Assembly: GCA_036346375.1 (NCBI GenBank)
Contig: JAYEVE010000689.1
Coordinates: forward strand, 1-64,000
Direction: 5' to 3'
Length of the DNA stretch: 64,000 nt
DNA from: Guadua angustifolia
Taxonomy: Eukaryota; Streptophyta; Magnoliopsida; Poales; Poaceae
Shown here: piece after piece, positions 10,828 through 22,135 of the stretch
Layout: the number at the start of each line of letters is the position of its first letter
How positions within the stretch are numbered: the stretch's first letter is position 1
The notes under the pieces: model-generated
Told to the model about the DNA's origin: nothing
The model's database searches: none
The model's input: the letters and a program-made list of their open reading frames with translations, nothing else
Program-made: the position numbers and the translations under genes

Positions 10828-11835
10828 TAGGGGTGGGCATTCGGTTAGTTCGGGTTTTTCGGTTCGGTTTTTTAAAAAAAATCAGTTTTTGAAAACTGTT
10901 AACCGAACCGAACCGAATAAAATTGAAAACCAAACTGAATTAACCGAAAAAAATTCGGTTCGGTTATTCGGTTTTTTAGTTCACCGAAGCACCCAAGCCC
11001 CAAATTTGCTATCGCCATCCTAGCTTCATATGGCCGCTACCACACTGACTTACCTTGGCCAGACCTCGACTCACAAGACCACGCTACTGCCGTCGCTTAT
11101 CCCCACCACGCCATTTGCTATTGTCGCCGCCGCGCTCGCCCATTGTCACCACGCCCATCATTGCCGCACAAACCAAACAACGCCGCCACCGCCCATCACA
11201 ATCAGCAGAGTCAATGCCTCACGGCCACACCCATCAAAATCCCTTCACGAACCCCCCAAATCAAAGATCCAATATTCTTGAAGTGAAAGATTAGAAAGAT
11301 CTTACCTTTCCTAGTTGCACGAGTTCCTTCGCCGCAAAAACCCTAGCTCCTCATCTCCCGCCGCCGCATGGTGGATGGCGACGCATCATCTTCTTGAGCG
11401 ACCTAGACTCCGACCGCCTCGCCCATGGCGTCCTCAAGAAGGTGGTGACGCACGACGAGATGAGGGAGGGTGGGGGAAAGGCGTGACATCGGGACCGTGG
11501 CCCGGGAGGAGAGCCACAGCTCAAGCAAGGGCCAGCAGAGACAGGAGGAGGCGACGACCGGCAACGGTAGGGACGGAGGAGGCGAGGGTCGCGTGGGCGC
11601 CAGGGCATGCAGGGAAAATGGGGATTGGGCGGCCCGTGCGGGGAAAACTTATCGACCGAATGGGTTAGTCGGTTTTCTCGGTTTTTCAGTTTTCCGGATT
11701 TAAAAACCGAACCGACTACTGAAAACTGAATAGAGTCGAAATATAAACTGAACCGAAAATCGAAACCGAAAACCGATTTTTTCAATTCGATTCTGTTCTG
11801 ATTCATTTTGCTTTGGTTAAAATTGCCCACCCCTA
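10828..11835. mobile_element. Non-autonomous hAT element, 1,008 bp
   Basis: The ends are TAGGGGTGGGCA on the left and TGCCCACCCCTA on the right, an inverted pair, and CTTGTGTC is repeated exactly on both sides (10820-10827 and 11836-11843): an 8-bp duplication as for hAT elements. Flanking the ends are rows of TTCGGTT / AACCGAA sub-terminal motifs. No transposase is present. The GC-rich middle (about 11,030-11,660) looks like captured gene DNA: for instance 11,389 onwards reads FLSDLDSDRLAHGVLKKVVT in one plus frame, preceded by 'aaaccctag' typical of a plant 5' leader. The source gene is not recognised. Confidence 0.93.
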
Positions 11836-12107
11836 CTTGTGTCCTGATCGGACTTGAAAACCATCCAAAGCTCATTTTAATTCCAAAGCAGCTCCGGCTA
11901 TTGAGCCCTGACACACTGCTTCTCGCTTGCTTTTTCGGCTTTAGCTCAAGATCGATTTTTTGCTTAGTAATCAGTAAACATACCAACGGCGTACTAGAAA
12001 ATTGCTACATGCACCCGGAGTGTACCAGTTCAAATGAGAGCCGTTCTAACACATGTAGGCATGAGGAAAAGAATTATTTTTTACCCCAGTTACTGTTCTA
12101 GTACATA

Positions 12108-12587
12108 TAAAGTGGGATTTTATTGCAATTATGATTATTTAGCGGTATTCATGCACAATTCAAGATTTATCATTGGTGGATTCTTGGCAATTTATTTGAT
12201 GTTTCATCGTCTTCTTTGCAAAAAAAAAAAATAATGTCAGTTGAAGAGACAACTGAATTTGGTGTTTCATCACTGTTAATTGAAAATTGGTGTTTCATCA
12301 CCTATATTTTAGTATTTTATTCACCGTTTAAATGTGTTGTAATTTGGATCACTTGCGTGACCATTATGGATGTTTTGGTAATGTTAATTTAGAATTTGAT
12401 GACATCCTGTTGGTAGCATTACACTCTTCGAAGTTTTTCTAGTGAAGGTTTTGCTTCAATGTCATTTTGAGATGAAGGTTTAAAGTATAAGAAAGAGTTT
12501 GTTTCTGCGTGAATACTACAATATTGTTTTATTGTCTTTATTTGATGTGAGGGACTTACTGCAATTTATACTCCATTGACAGTACAA
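12108..12587 (+). repeat. Diverged copy of a small LTR-element interior
   Basis: This matches 15,655-16,335 over several hundred bases with frequent changes: shared phrases include 'attcatgcacaattca', 'ttcttggcaatttatt', 'aatttagaatttgatg', 'gtttttctagtgaagg' and 'attgcaatttatact'. It therefore represents another copy of the interior of the small non-autonomous LTR family described at 15411-22337. The copy is cut at its right end by an LTR-like block. The 270 bases between the hAT (11835) and this copy hold nothing I can name. Confidence 0.75.
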
Positions 12588-14444
12588 TAGTATCGGACCG
12601 GCCTGGTTACTATGTGGCCCACCTCAAAAATTCTTTTTCGATTTACTTTCGACTTTTGATTTTCAAATAAATCTGAAAATAAATTAAAAATTCAGAAAAA
12701 AAGTCCCAAAATCCCAGAAAATCCCAAAAATCCAAAAATACCCAAAAATACATATTCTTGACTAGTTTGAGCCGCTGAGTCCAAAAATGATCTCCGTTCT
12801 GCCGAGTCCAATCCCCAAAATTTCTAAAATCCCTAAAATACACTGTCGTCCCATTTTCGGCCATTCTATCTCCGATTCAAATTATGTTTTCTTCTTTTGG
12901 GTGTTTTTATTCATTTATTTACTGGTTTCGTTTTCTCGACTACTTCTCGCTAGGAGAACCCTTGACCTCGCAAGGCAAGCCACACCTCTGAACATTTTGA
13001 ACCTAGTTCCACTACAAAGATATGTATATTTTCAGACTGCATTATTTCTAGTATTATAGAAAACTAAAAGGAGATAGTTGAGAATGACATGATTAGTTAT
13101 AACCCACCCCCTTGTTAAACCTGTTGTTACGCCTTAACCCCTTTTTAACCCTAGGCTATAAAATATTGAACCATCGTAGATTAGTAGTTAATATAATTCC
13201 ACCTTTTGCTCAATTACTTAAAAATCTCCGAGAGATTGCTTGGGTAAATTTTCAAAAATCGTCACGGTTAGGGGGACAGTGTTGGGCTACCCACGGGAGG
13301 TGGATACTGGTCCGGCCCCCAACCGATGACAAAGCCAGGATGTGGTGTGGTGGTTGGTACGGTGGGTACCATGACTTGTGGTATGTAATTGGATGAGTCT
13401 CAGGTACTTAAGGACTTATACCTTGGGCAAAGTAAATAACTTCAGTTCCCGCTCAACCACAAGTTGAGTCGGTCAGCCTTGTTGACCTGTTCCAATATAT
13501 CTCAGTACATTGTACTTCCCTTTGGAAATACCTATAGGAGATAGCTACCATTCTGGTAGGAGAATGGATCGCGGAGCTACTGGGGTGGAATGGGAATGGG
13601 GGAACTATTCACCGATTCTCACAACAGTAGGTATCCACAATTGACCAGATGGCGTCTCTTGCCTTGGCCAGTGGGTCTTGGAGATTGTGGATCCTCGTAA
13701 TCTACTGGGTAGGGGCTAAAGAAGGGAAGTCCAACAAAAGTCTATGATCATCTTGGTCCGACCGTATGCATTTAAGTTGCATGTAATCGCATGGCACTAA
13801 CGGTCGAAGATATCTTGTTGGTAAAGCTAAGCAGCTCTGCAAAGTGATATCAATGGTATTCAAATACACCGTACTTCTGGTAAATGAAGCTGAGTTAATC
13901 TAGGGTGATTCCTGTAACTGCGCTCAAGTAGTTTTCAAAAACAGAACTTGTCGTAAATTTGAACTTTGCAAATAACCCCCACGGTTTTTCCTGTTATTTG
14001 GTTTGTGTTTCAAATGTAATAAAACTGGTATTTAATAACTTCCATCCACAATACTTAAAACCTATGCCAACCCTAGTTTATTCGTGTATGTAGCATTCAG
14101 AATTTCCGTGTGGTATGTTGAGTACTGTTGTGTACTCACCCTTGCCTCCTACCCCATCTAGATTTTAATGAAGTCGGCGATTTCCAGGAGATCGTAGATA
14201 GCGAAGAAGTTTAGTTTTGAGGCCTTGGTCTATCTGCTCAAACCTTTCCTGTGGGTGTTTTGTAATGTATCTAGTGCAAGTCGCACCCTTTTGTAAAATT
14301 TTGGCCATTAGGCCCTTAATTCTTCTATAAAATATTCACTTTCGCTCTTATGTCTGGTAATGTACACTTAGTTACCTACAGCTAAAATTCTGAATAGCTG
14401 TGAAGGTATTTAAACGCACCTCCTGAAAAGGGCGGTCCATCACA
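12588..14444 (+). repeat. Long LTR-like block, probably gypsy solo LTR
   Basis: The left border reads TATCGGACCGG and the right border CGGTCCATCACA, imperfect inverted ends like those of several large grass gypsy LTRs. The block interrupts the repeat copy ending at 12587. No gag or pol is attached. The interior has the mixed GC/AT non-coding character of U3-R-U5, with open frames (for example 12787-13059, 13112-13396) that match nothing. Possible worn duplications (tacaa before, acgaa after) are not convincing. The LTR reading is inference. Confidence 0.45.
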
Positions 14445-14658
14445 ACGAATATCAAAGCAATGCCCCACACACGAAATGCTTATCTCAGCCAGCACCCTCC
14501 TCCTCTTCTCCACCATCCAATCCAAAAGTTATTCCTTTCTTTGACTCAGATCCACCAAACTCTCTTCCCCGGCGCCCTGATTCATCCAAGATCTACTCCT
14601 TCTTAGACCAACCAAATCATCTTGACCTCCATCCCGTTCTTTCTTGGCGGGTGTGCAG

Positions 14659-14812
14659 ATGGACTGGTTTGGCAGGGGCATAAGTACGCGCAAATGCTGA
14701 TGCAGGTGCTACTTGTGATGGCGGGCATGGCAGCATTCCTTGTCGGGTATTCGCTAGGGGATTTCCAGCTCATGCTGCTCGTCTACGCCGGCAGAGTCGC
14801 GCTCACAGCGCA
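14659..14812 (+). pseudogene. SPC12 (signal peptidase subunit 1) fragment
   Basis: The plus-strand frame reads QMLMQVLLVMAGMAAFLVG then SLGDFQLMLLVYAGRVALTA, which matches the two membrane segments of the SPC12 family (signal peptidase complex subunit 1, ER membrane), and the initiating ATGGACTGG at 14659 is that of the family, but a small insertion after codon 3 shifts the frame. The family's C-terminal PNWPFFNRHP block is missing. With no intron seen it may be part of a processed or captured copy. A following open frame (14840-15136) with residues SPRLKAGTVRSVCVGGGER is unrecognised. Confidence 0.7.
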
Positions 14813-15149
14813 TGTACAGATGGACGGCGGTGGCGCGAGGTGGAGCTCTCCTCTCCGAGGCTCAAGGCAGGCACGGTGCGCTCGGTGTGTGTCGGCGGAG
14901 GCGAGCGCGTGGTGGTGACAGGCGCCATCGACGATGAGGGCGGTGGGCGGGACGCGCTGTGGGTGTTCGTGGTGGGTGCACCGCAGGAGTTCGTGGCTTT
15001 TCTCTGTCCGCATCTGACTTATCTAGCCCGCCACCGTCGTGCCCATTGGTCGGCCATCCCCATGCCCGACCAAGAAGACTACTTCCTTGGACTATGTTCG
15101 GCTTTGGATATCCAATATTTAGCTTTTAAAAAATAACCGAGATTACTCT

Positions 15150-15310
15150 CAAAAAATCCTAATTCGACGGATGGTATTTCCCGAATCCAAATCAAAATAT
15201 TCGAAATTGAATCCGAATCTGATAACTACCCAACTCAATGAGTCAAATCCGATCCGAAAGTATCCGGTTGGTCGGTCAGTCGGCAAATATCTGGTTCGAT
15301 TGCACCCCTA
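15150..15310. repeat. Right terminal fragment of a hAT-like element
   Basis: The stretch ends in 'tgcacccctag' and carries rows of 'atccgaat/atccgatccgaa' motifs, the same style as the termini of the hAT at 10828. No matching left end was found, so only one terminus seems to survive. Confidence 0.4.
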
Positions 15311-15410
15311 GTCTTTTGGACTTTTAACGCACCTGTATTCATTGTGCTTTATTACCCTTTGGGGTTTTCCGGAAACAACTTCGTTATAGATTTTAAGTTA
15401 AGGGGAGGTT

Positions 15411-15635
15411 TGTTGTAGATAACTCAAATATTTTTAACTATCATATCTTTTGGTTTTATCTAAATAAATTGTTAATCCATGTCTTCTACAATTAGGACTC
15501 TTTTAGTTATATAAGTCAACCCCTTGTACATGTAATCTTGGAATAGATAGTTGATTATTTTCTGTGTTTTTTCCTGCAAGGGTTTTTCACGTTAAATCTT
15601 TATCTCCGGTTGTTCATGCCATGCTATCCCTAACA
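15411..15635 (+). repeat. Left 225-bp LTR with TATA box
   Basis: It starts TGTTGTAGATAACTC directly after a purine tract (aaggggagg) and ends CTATCCCTAACA. A TATATAAG-like core ('ttatataagtcaac') lies at about 15509. It is the best preserved copy of the family in the window. Confidence 0.7.
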
Positions 15636-15654
15636 AGGAACAGTCACGGGGTAA

Positions 15655-16335
15655 AACGCAATTCTAATTATTTGTCGGGATATTCATGCACAATTCAGAC
15701 TTTTATGTTTACTATTTTGCACTCATATTATTGACGGTATTTCATGCTTATTATTTTGTGCTTATTATTGGCGAATTTTCATCACAAATTCAGGCTGTCA
15801 TGCATATTATTGATGTCATTCATGCACAATTTAAGCCATTATGCATATTCTTAACAGATTTCTTTTGCAATTAAGGTCATTGTGCTTATTATTGGCAGTA
15901 TTCATGAGGGATTTATCATTAGCGAATTCTTGGCAATTTATTCGACGTTTTATCATCGTTTTCTTTGACGTTTCATTGTCTTCTTTGGAGAAAAAAATAT
16001 CAATTGAGAAGATAACTGAATATGGTGTTTCATCACCGTTAATTGGAATTTGGTATTTCATCACTATTATTTTAGTGCTTTATTCACAGTTTGGATATGT
16101 TGACCATTATGGAGGTTTTAGCAACATTAATTTAGAATTTGATGCATGATACCCTGTTGGTAGCATTATACTATTTGTAGTTTTTCTAGTGAAGGTTTTA
16201 CTCTAATATCAGTTTAAGATAAAGTATTGAAGTGTAAGGAGTTTTCTTCTGTGTGGATACTACAACGTTGTTTTGTTATCTTTGCTAGATATAAGGGGTC
16301 TATTGCAATTTATACTTTATTGATGGCACGATTTT
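15655..16335 (+). repeat. Interior of small LTR family (second copy)
   Basis: This is the partner of 12108-12587. Within it the phrase 'attattggc' and 'gcacaatt' recur several times at 15,700-15,900, giving a weak internal repetition. No coding frame of note is present. Confidence 0.65.
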
Positions 16336-16870
16336 TTTCTTTATATTGACATTTTTTGAGCAGTTTCAACCATATTTTGGGTTTTCAATAGGTAGTTTGC
16401 CGAATTTTATGATCCAGGTGAAGCATGTTAAAAGTCCATGTTATGTATTCTTCGCTATCTACCCAACACTTCAGGTGATGTCTTGGTTTATACCATTTGA
16501 TGATTGAGTGTTTGATTCAGGAGGTCAGTTACACAGACTCAGGCTTTACTGAGGTTATGAATTGTTGAAGATCTAGATTTCTTCGTCTGCTTTGTTGATA
16601 GCTATGTGTTTGGATTGACTATTCTAGTACTTCTCTTGACCTACTAGTGGTTTACTCAATCTTACTTCGTGAGAAGCATTTGAATAAGACTGTTCCATTC
16701 TTTCATACCATTAGTAGTTTTTTTGCACTATAAGTATTTGGATTGATTATTCTGATCTTCCGTACTCAGTAGTCACTTGGATTTTTAACGCAATTGTATT
16801 TATATTGCTTTATTACCTTTTAGGGTTTTTAGAAACAACTTCTTTATAGATTTTGAGTTAAAGAGAAATT

Positions 16871-16898
16871 TTTTGGGGACAACTCAAATATTTCTAAC
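16871..16898 (+). repeat. First part of the right 225-bp LTR
   Basis: These 28 bases match the start of the 15411 LTR ('acaactcaaatatttctaac'). The LTR resumes at 22141 after the copia insertion and its duplicated CTAAC. Removing the copia element and one CTAAC gives 225 bases, the same length as the other LTR. Confidence 0.75.
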
Positions 16899-17137
16899 TG
16901 TTGTGAGATAAGGAAACTTAAACCAAATATGGTTAGGACTCTATCTCTTCCTAATATGGTCGAATCCGAACTCTCTCTTACATCGCTATATATATCGCGT
17001 GCCCCCTCATTGTAAACTATCGAATCAATAAAGCGAGAGAGAATTCCACCCCTATATTGTGTGTCTATTATTCTTACTCTCGTGATTGCATCTACTATTG
17101 GTGATTGTTTATTGGCGTTCTTCGACGCTTTACAACA
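16899..17137 (+). repeat. 5' LTR of the copia element
   Basis: The 239-bp LTR has a TATA-like 'tatatatat' at about 16987 and a polyadenylation-like AATAAA ('caataaag') at about 17025. Right after it the leader begins 'cgttcatcgcgacgaag'; this is not the standard initiator-tRNA site, so the primer is unclear. Confidence 0.93.
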
Positions 17138-17469
17138 CGTTCATCGCGACGAAGTCTCTACCACAAGGAGGAGGATCGCCAACGATGAACGAACGACTAC
17201 TTCCGCGATTGATCGCCTCGATCCGATTCGGTAATCAACTCGCCATCATCTGGCATCCACTCGATTGCCGAAAAAGTCTCTACGCGACTCTATCCTACGC
17301 GATAGTTCATGACTTCCTCAAGTCCAATTAAGGTAATAGATTGGCATGATCTATTAAATCGTGACTATCGCAAGCATTTGAATCCTACAGATCGCTCGTT
17401 ACTGATCATCAAATTGAGTTACTGTTCATACATAAAAAAATATATAGATCGGAATCGGATCCTGAAGAC

Positions 17470-17990
17470 TGTTTGTTGTGTTTGTCGCACAAGCCATCGG
17501 CCCGAAGCCGCTCTCACCGTCGGCAATACCAGCTGCATCGACGGTTGCGCCTCGACCTTCGGCGGCGCCGCTTGGACCGTCTCGCTACCTGTCGGTTGCA
17601 TTGCCCGCGCGCCTGAAGCGCATGACGGCGCTGACCCGGATGCTCGCCGAGCGGCGGCAGCTTCACCGTGGCCTGCACGACCGTTGGAGACGGTGTCCAC
17701 CGTGGCGGCGGTTCTTGCCCTTGGGTCCCGCGCGCCGACTCGGATCCCCGATCGTTGCCTTGGGTGTGACACAAATCCAGCCGCCGTAGAGAAATCCCGC
17801 GCTCCGCGTCAGCTGCTGACATCTCGGCCCCTTCGCCCGAAGCGAGCGCCCGCCGGATCGCTTCGTCGACTTGGCGGTGGCTAGGGATGAGCCGCTGAGC
17901 TAATGCGATCATATCAGGGCGAGCAGGAAATGGGGAAATCAGGCCGAACGTGAGCATGGGCCAAAGGCCGAGCGGGCTAAGCAGGCGGAT
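17470..17990. other. GC-rich block inside the copia leader
   Basis: The block is open in several frames on both strands (for example 17309-17884 plus, 17419-17772 minus, 17514-17957 minus) but none has recognisable domains, and codon use reflects only GC richness. Its composition contrasts sharply with the AT-rich leader on both sides, so it could be captured host DNA or simply a GC-rich leader of this lineage. Confidence 0.35.
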
Positions 17991-18718
17991 GTGCCATCCG
18001 TCCCAGTGATTATTATAATCAACTTTTCAGTATTTCAGAAATTAATCAATAAATTCTGAGAATTGACAATAAATTCTAGAAATTAGTCTTCTCCTGTAAA
18101 AATTTGGAAAATTGTGATTTAGCCCACTTTGAAAGTTTCATGATCTGGGTTTACTTTTCTAGCTTTATGCCATGTTCATATGTGCCGAAATTTATTTTTC
18201 TAGTGATTAAGTAATTCTAAAAATTACTTAATAGTTAACTGAAAATGCTAGAAAATTATGAAAATAATCGAGCTATCAAAACGGTTTTTGGGCTTGAAGG
18301 CATAAGTGGTTGGGTTTTTTTGACTTCTGTTTTGAAGGAACGGATACATGACAATTAATGTCTAAGAAAAACACACATGAGGCTAGGTTTCTTAATTAGC
18401 ATCCGTAATCGGGAAGTGCTCCCTCCCTCATGTGAGCCCTCGGGGCAAGTTGACCTGGCCAAGAGTTATGTTGACGGAGGCATTTATTACATGATTTTAT
18501 ACCCAACCAATAAAAGCCACATAAGATGTAATTAGCATCATGCAAGAATTATTTCACGTTGAAATTTATGAGAAAATTATGAGAAATGCTAGGAAGATCA
18601 TAGATAATCCGTGATAATTATCTACCAATAGATATAGACCATACTTCATCGATTCAATATTAATCATGCAAAACAATATTTTACCGAAGTAAAATCCTCG
18701 CTTGTTTGCATATAGGAT

Positions 18719-18793
18719 ATGTCCGACATCGCAAAGAAAGAATTTGCTGAGCTTGCCCTAAATGGCAACAATTATCCCAGGAGGACGATATAA
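18719..18793 (+). pseudogene. gag: Copia gag start, cut short
   Basis: The ATG at 18719 opens MSDIAKKEFAELALNGNNYP, the N-terminus typical of plant copia gag, but a TAA follows at codon 25. The rest of gag, including the CCHC knuckle, is not visible: a deletion has joined gag start to distant sequence. Confidence 0.8.
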
Positions 18794-19001
18794 ATGATTT
18801 ATATGGAGACATGGAGTAGTCTCCCGGTTTTCTTTTAGAGTCGATGTCGTATTATCCTTTAGAGACTCCTTAAGAGCCTCATTTATCACCTTAGTCTTTG
18901 TGTTCTTGGATGAACACGGTCTACGCTCTCGCCGAAGCGATTATCGCTAAATTTAATGAAGTGTGATTTTCCCAGGAAATTTATTTAATCATGCTATGAT
19001 A

Positions 19002-19071
19002 TTTATGTTGCAATGAAAACCAGAAGTTTATGTTGCAATGAAAACCAGAAGTTTATGTTGTAATGAAAACC
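19002..19071. repeat. 25-bp tandem repeat, nearly three copies
   Basis: The unit 'tttatgttgcaatgaaaacc' plus 'agaag' occurs at 19002-19026, 19027-19051 and, partly and with one change, 19052-19071. It sits between the gag and integrase remnants of the copia element. Confidence 0.9.
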
Positions 19072-19094
19072 ATAGTAAAAACCACAAAAATATT

Positions 19095-21595
19095 TAAGAT
19101 CTAGCATGATCGTCTGGGTCATCCTGGGTTGAATATGATGAGAAGAATAATAAATAATTTTGCTGGCCATAATAAAAACTTATTGCTTGGCCGCTTCAAT
19201 CAAGATATTACTTAAATTTCCCGTTGTAGATAGTGCGTGAAAAGAATTAAGTATTTCCCATCTCTGAAAATCTGGTTAGTCAAAGATAGATGCCAATCTC
19301 TCCACCACAGCGTACAACCATAGGACCTCACCAGCAGTTGAGGATCCATGTAGGTTATGAATCTCCGTCATATATTAAAATACCTAGAGCCTATGACAGG
19401 GGATCTGTACATGGCTCGGTACGCTGATTATACTAAGGACATTTTTCGGCATTAGGGGGAGATAAGTACCACATTTCAGAATGCCTAGTCCTTAGACCCA
19501 CGCACTAGAAAGACCGAACTTGAAGTTCAAGGGTAATAAATCTGAAATAAATAAGCTAATAACTGGCCAAATACCTTCACCGGGTTATAAGGGAGTGAAA
19601 GATCTCATATACTGAAGTATATGCACCAAAAGAGTGGAGATACCCTAGAAGGATATTGAACCTACTTGACCCTCATGATAAGAAGAGGGGGAGGCCTCCA
19701 TGTGTACAGGACTCAATTCCGCGGAGATGTCCACAGAAACAAAGAACCGAGCAAAAGAGATCACTACCTAAGACAGTTGAAGAAGCTCAACCTGTTGTTG
19801 AGAAAATCCCTGAAGTGAGCCATCCTGATGATGGTAATCTTCCTGAAGTGAGCCATCCTGAAGATGATAACCCAACAGATATTTATGCGCGCACAATTCC
19901 ACGCTGGGAAGTCGGAACACCCAGACCTCGCTGTGGGAAATCATGAGGAGCCGGAAGAAATTTATATAGATATATCCTCAAGTGATGCAGGAGAAATAAA
20001 TAAAAGAAAAGACTACATTTGTCGACATATATTTGCCTCTAAAATTGCTAAAACCGGATCCGATCCAAAGTCCATGGCAGAGTGCCGTAAGCGCCAAATA
20101 GAGTCAAACAAAAGAAGCAATTGAGGCAAATGGCTTAATAAGAGGAAGATTTCGTCCTCGTTGATCAATATTTCCTAAAGTGATTCCTCTTGAGATCAAA
20201 TGGGTTTTTCATCTAGAAGAGAAATGAAAATACCTGTGGTGAGATATAAAAAGCGAGGCTTGTAGCACAAGGGTTCACGAAAGACCCTAAGATCGATTAT
20301 GATGAAACCTATTCTCCTGTGTTGAGTGGAATAACGCTCCGATATCTAATATCAATGGCACCGCATAAATTTAGAAATGCAGTTGATGGATGTGGTGACC
20401 ACATATTTATATGGATCACTAGATTCGACATTTATATGAAAGTCCTCAAGGAATAAAAAGTCTCGGATCCTAATAATCGCAACATGTATAGCGGCCAACC
20501 GCAGAGATCGCTATACGGATTAAAAACAAATAAGAAGAATGTGGTATAACCGCTTAGTGAGTTCCTCCCAAGAAGGGATACTCTAATAATGATGATTGTC
20601 CCCGTGTGTTCATAAAGAAATCTCAGATCGATTCAAGATTATCTCGAAGGTATGTCGATGATCTGAATATCATCGAACCACAGAGGAGATAAAGGAAGCA
20701 AGTGCTTACCTCACGACTGAATTTGAGATGAAAGATTTGGGTAAAACCAAATTTTGCTTAGGCCTGCAGCTAGAGCATCTCCCGTATGAATTCTTGTTCA
20801 CCAATCGCCCTATAACCTAAGGTATTGGAAATGTTTAATATGGATAAATCACATCCCTTAAAAACCCCATGGTCGTGAAGATCCCTTGAAGTGGATAAAG
20901 ACCCTTTTCGCATCGAGGATAGAAGATGAGGAAGTCTTAGGATCTGAAGTCCTATATTTAAGTGCTATTGGAGCACTCATGTACCTTGTGAACTGCACAA
21001 GGCCTGATATTGCATTAGTAGTGAATTTGCTAGCAAGAAATAGTTCAGCTCCAACTAGAAGACATTGGGCTGGTGTAAAGACTGTACTCAGATATCTCCA
21101 AGGTACTCAAGATCTTGGATTGTTTTCCCAGAAGAACCAAGACTTGACCATGGTAGGATATACGGATGCTGGCTATCTGTCTGATCCCCATAGTGCCAAA
21201 TCTCGATCGGTTTTGTATTTCTCTGCGGTGGTACAACCGCTTTTCTGGCGGTCTTGTAAACAGCCCTAGTAGGAACTTCGCCAACCACTCGAGATTATAG
21301 CCCTGTATGAAGCCTCACGTGAATGTGTTTGGTCATGGTGTGATTAGTCATATCCAAGTCATGTGGTCTTAACACTGCCGATACCCCCACAATTATCTAT
21401 GAAGATAATTTCGCTTGTGTTGCACAAATGCAATTGTTATGTAAAAAGCAATATCACGAGGCATATTGCTCCTAAGTTATTCTATCCTCACGAACTCCAA
21501 AAGAGTGGTGAGATAAGGATTCTGCAAACTAAGTTATGTGAAAATCTTGCAGATTTATTCACCAAGTCCTTGCCTAAATCCATATTTTGAAGATT
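19095..21595 (+). pseudogene. pol: Copia pol remnant (integrase, RT, RNase H)
   Basis: The pre-integrase motif HDRLGHPGLNMMRRIINN is at about 19107-19160. The integrase core is mostly deleted; its C-terminal part and linker are open at 19656-20124 and include a 10-residue repeat (PEVSHPDDGN/PEVSHPEDDN). RT spans about 20,130-20,880 with many stops, but keeps YVDD at 20651-20662 and FEMKDLGKTKFCLGLQLEHL-like blocks. RNase H is the best preserved part (20886-21269: SAIGALMYLVNCTRPDIALV, GYTDAGYLSDPHSAKSRS), continuing with a frameshift to about 21590 (LADLFTKSLP). Copia domain order is clear; the gene is non-functional. Confidence 0.9.
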
Positions 21596-21885
21596 TGTTA
21601 AAGGCATTGGAATGAAAAGACTTAGAGAGATGCAAAGCTCAAGGAGGAAACCTTGAACCATAACCTTTATTATGCTCCTCAAGATCGTAATAAAACCCGA
21701 AGGTTATAAGTTGTACTCTTTTTCCTTTGTGAGTTTTTCTGAAGTTTTCTCAAATAAAGGTTTTTAATGAGGCAACTAATGCAACATAGCATGCGAGTGC
21801 GATATTCTCTTTTCTCCATCTCTTTTTTTCCACTAGGTTTTTGAGTGGAGTTTTTAACGAGACATATGCATTACGCGGTATTCGA

Positions 21886-21896
21886 CCAAGGGGGAG
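21886..21896 (+). promoter_or_regulatory. Polypurine tract of the copia element
   Basis: The bases CCAAGGGGGAG directly abut the 3' LTR start at 21897, the form and position typical of copia plus-strand priming sites. Confidence 0.85.
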
Positions 21897-22135
21897 TGTT
21901 GTGAGATAAGGAAACCTAAACCAAATATGGTTAGGACTCTATCTCTTCCTAATGTGGTCGAATCCGAACTCTCTCTCACACCGCTATATATATCGGGTGC
22001 CCCCTTATTGTAAACTATCGAATCAATAAAGTGAGAGAGAATTCTACCCCTATATTGTGTGTCTATTGTTCTTACTCTCGTGATTGCATCAACTATTGGT
22101 GATTGTTCATTGGCATTCTTCGACGCTTTACAACA
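21897..22135 (+). repeat. 3' LTR of the copia element
   Basis: It is colinear with 16899-17137 over 239 bases without gaps. It ends TTTACAACA and is followed by the target duplication CTAAC and then the rest of the host LTR. Confidence 0.95.

Larger units (their letters stand above)
16899..22135 (+). mobile_element. Ty1/copia retrotransposon, nested, defective
   Basis: The two LTRs are each 239 bp (16899-17137 and 21897-22135), start TGTTGTGAG, end TTTACAACA, and are flanked by CTAAC on both sides (16894-16898 and 22136-22140). I count 12 substitutions and no indel between the LTRs (about 5%), ten of them transitions. The order of remnants is gag start (18719), pre-integrase/integrase (about 19100), RT (YVDD at 20651-20662) and RNase H (20886 on), the copia order. 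Stops and deletions break every gene. The total is 5,237 bp. The RT/RNase H type resembles the Retrofit/Ale group of plant copia elements (inference). Confidence 0.95.

Noticed and set aside
17309..17957. Long open frames on both strands in a GC-rich block
   Set aside because: Open frames on both strands over the same bases are expected from high GC content; no motif or family could be recognised, and the block lies in a retroelement leader.
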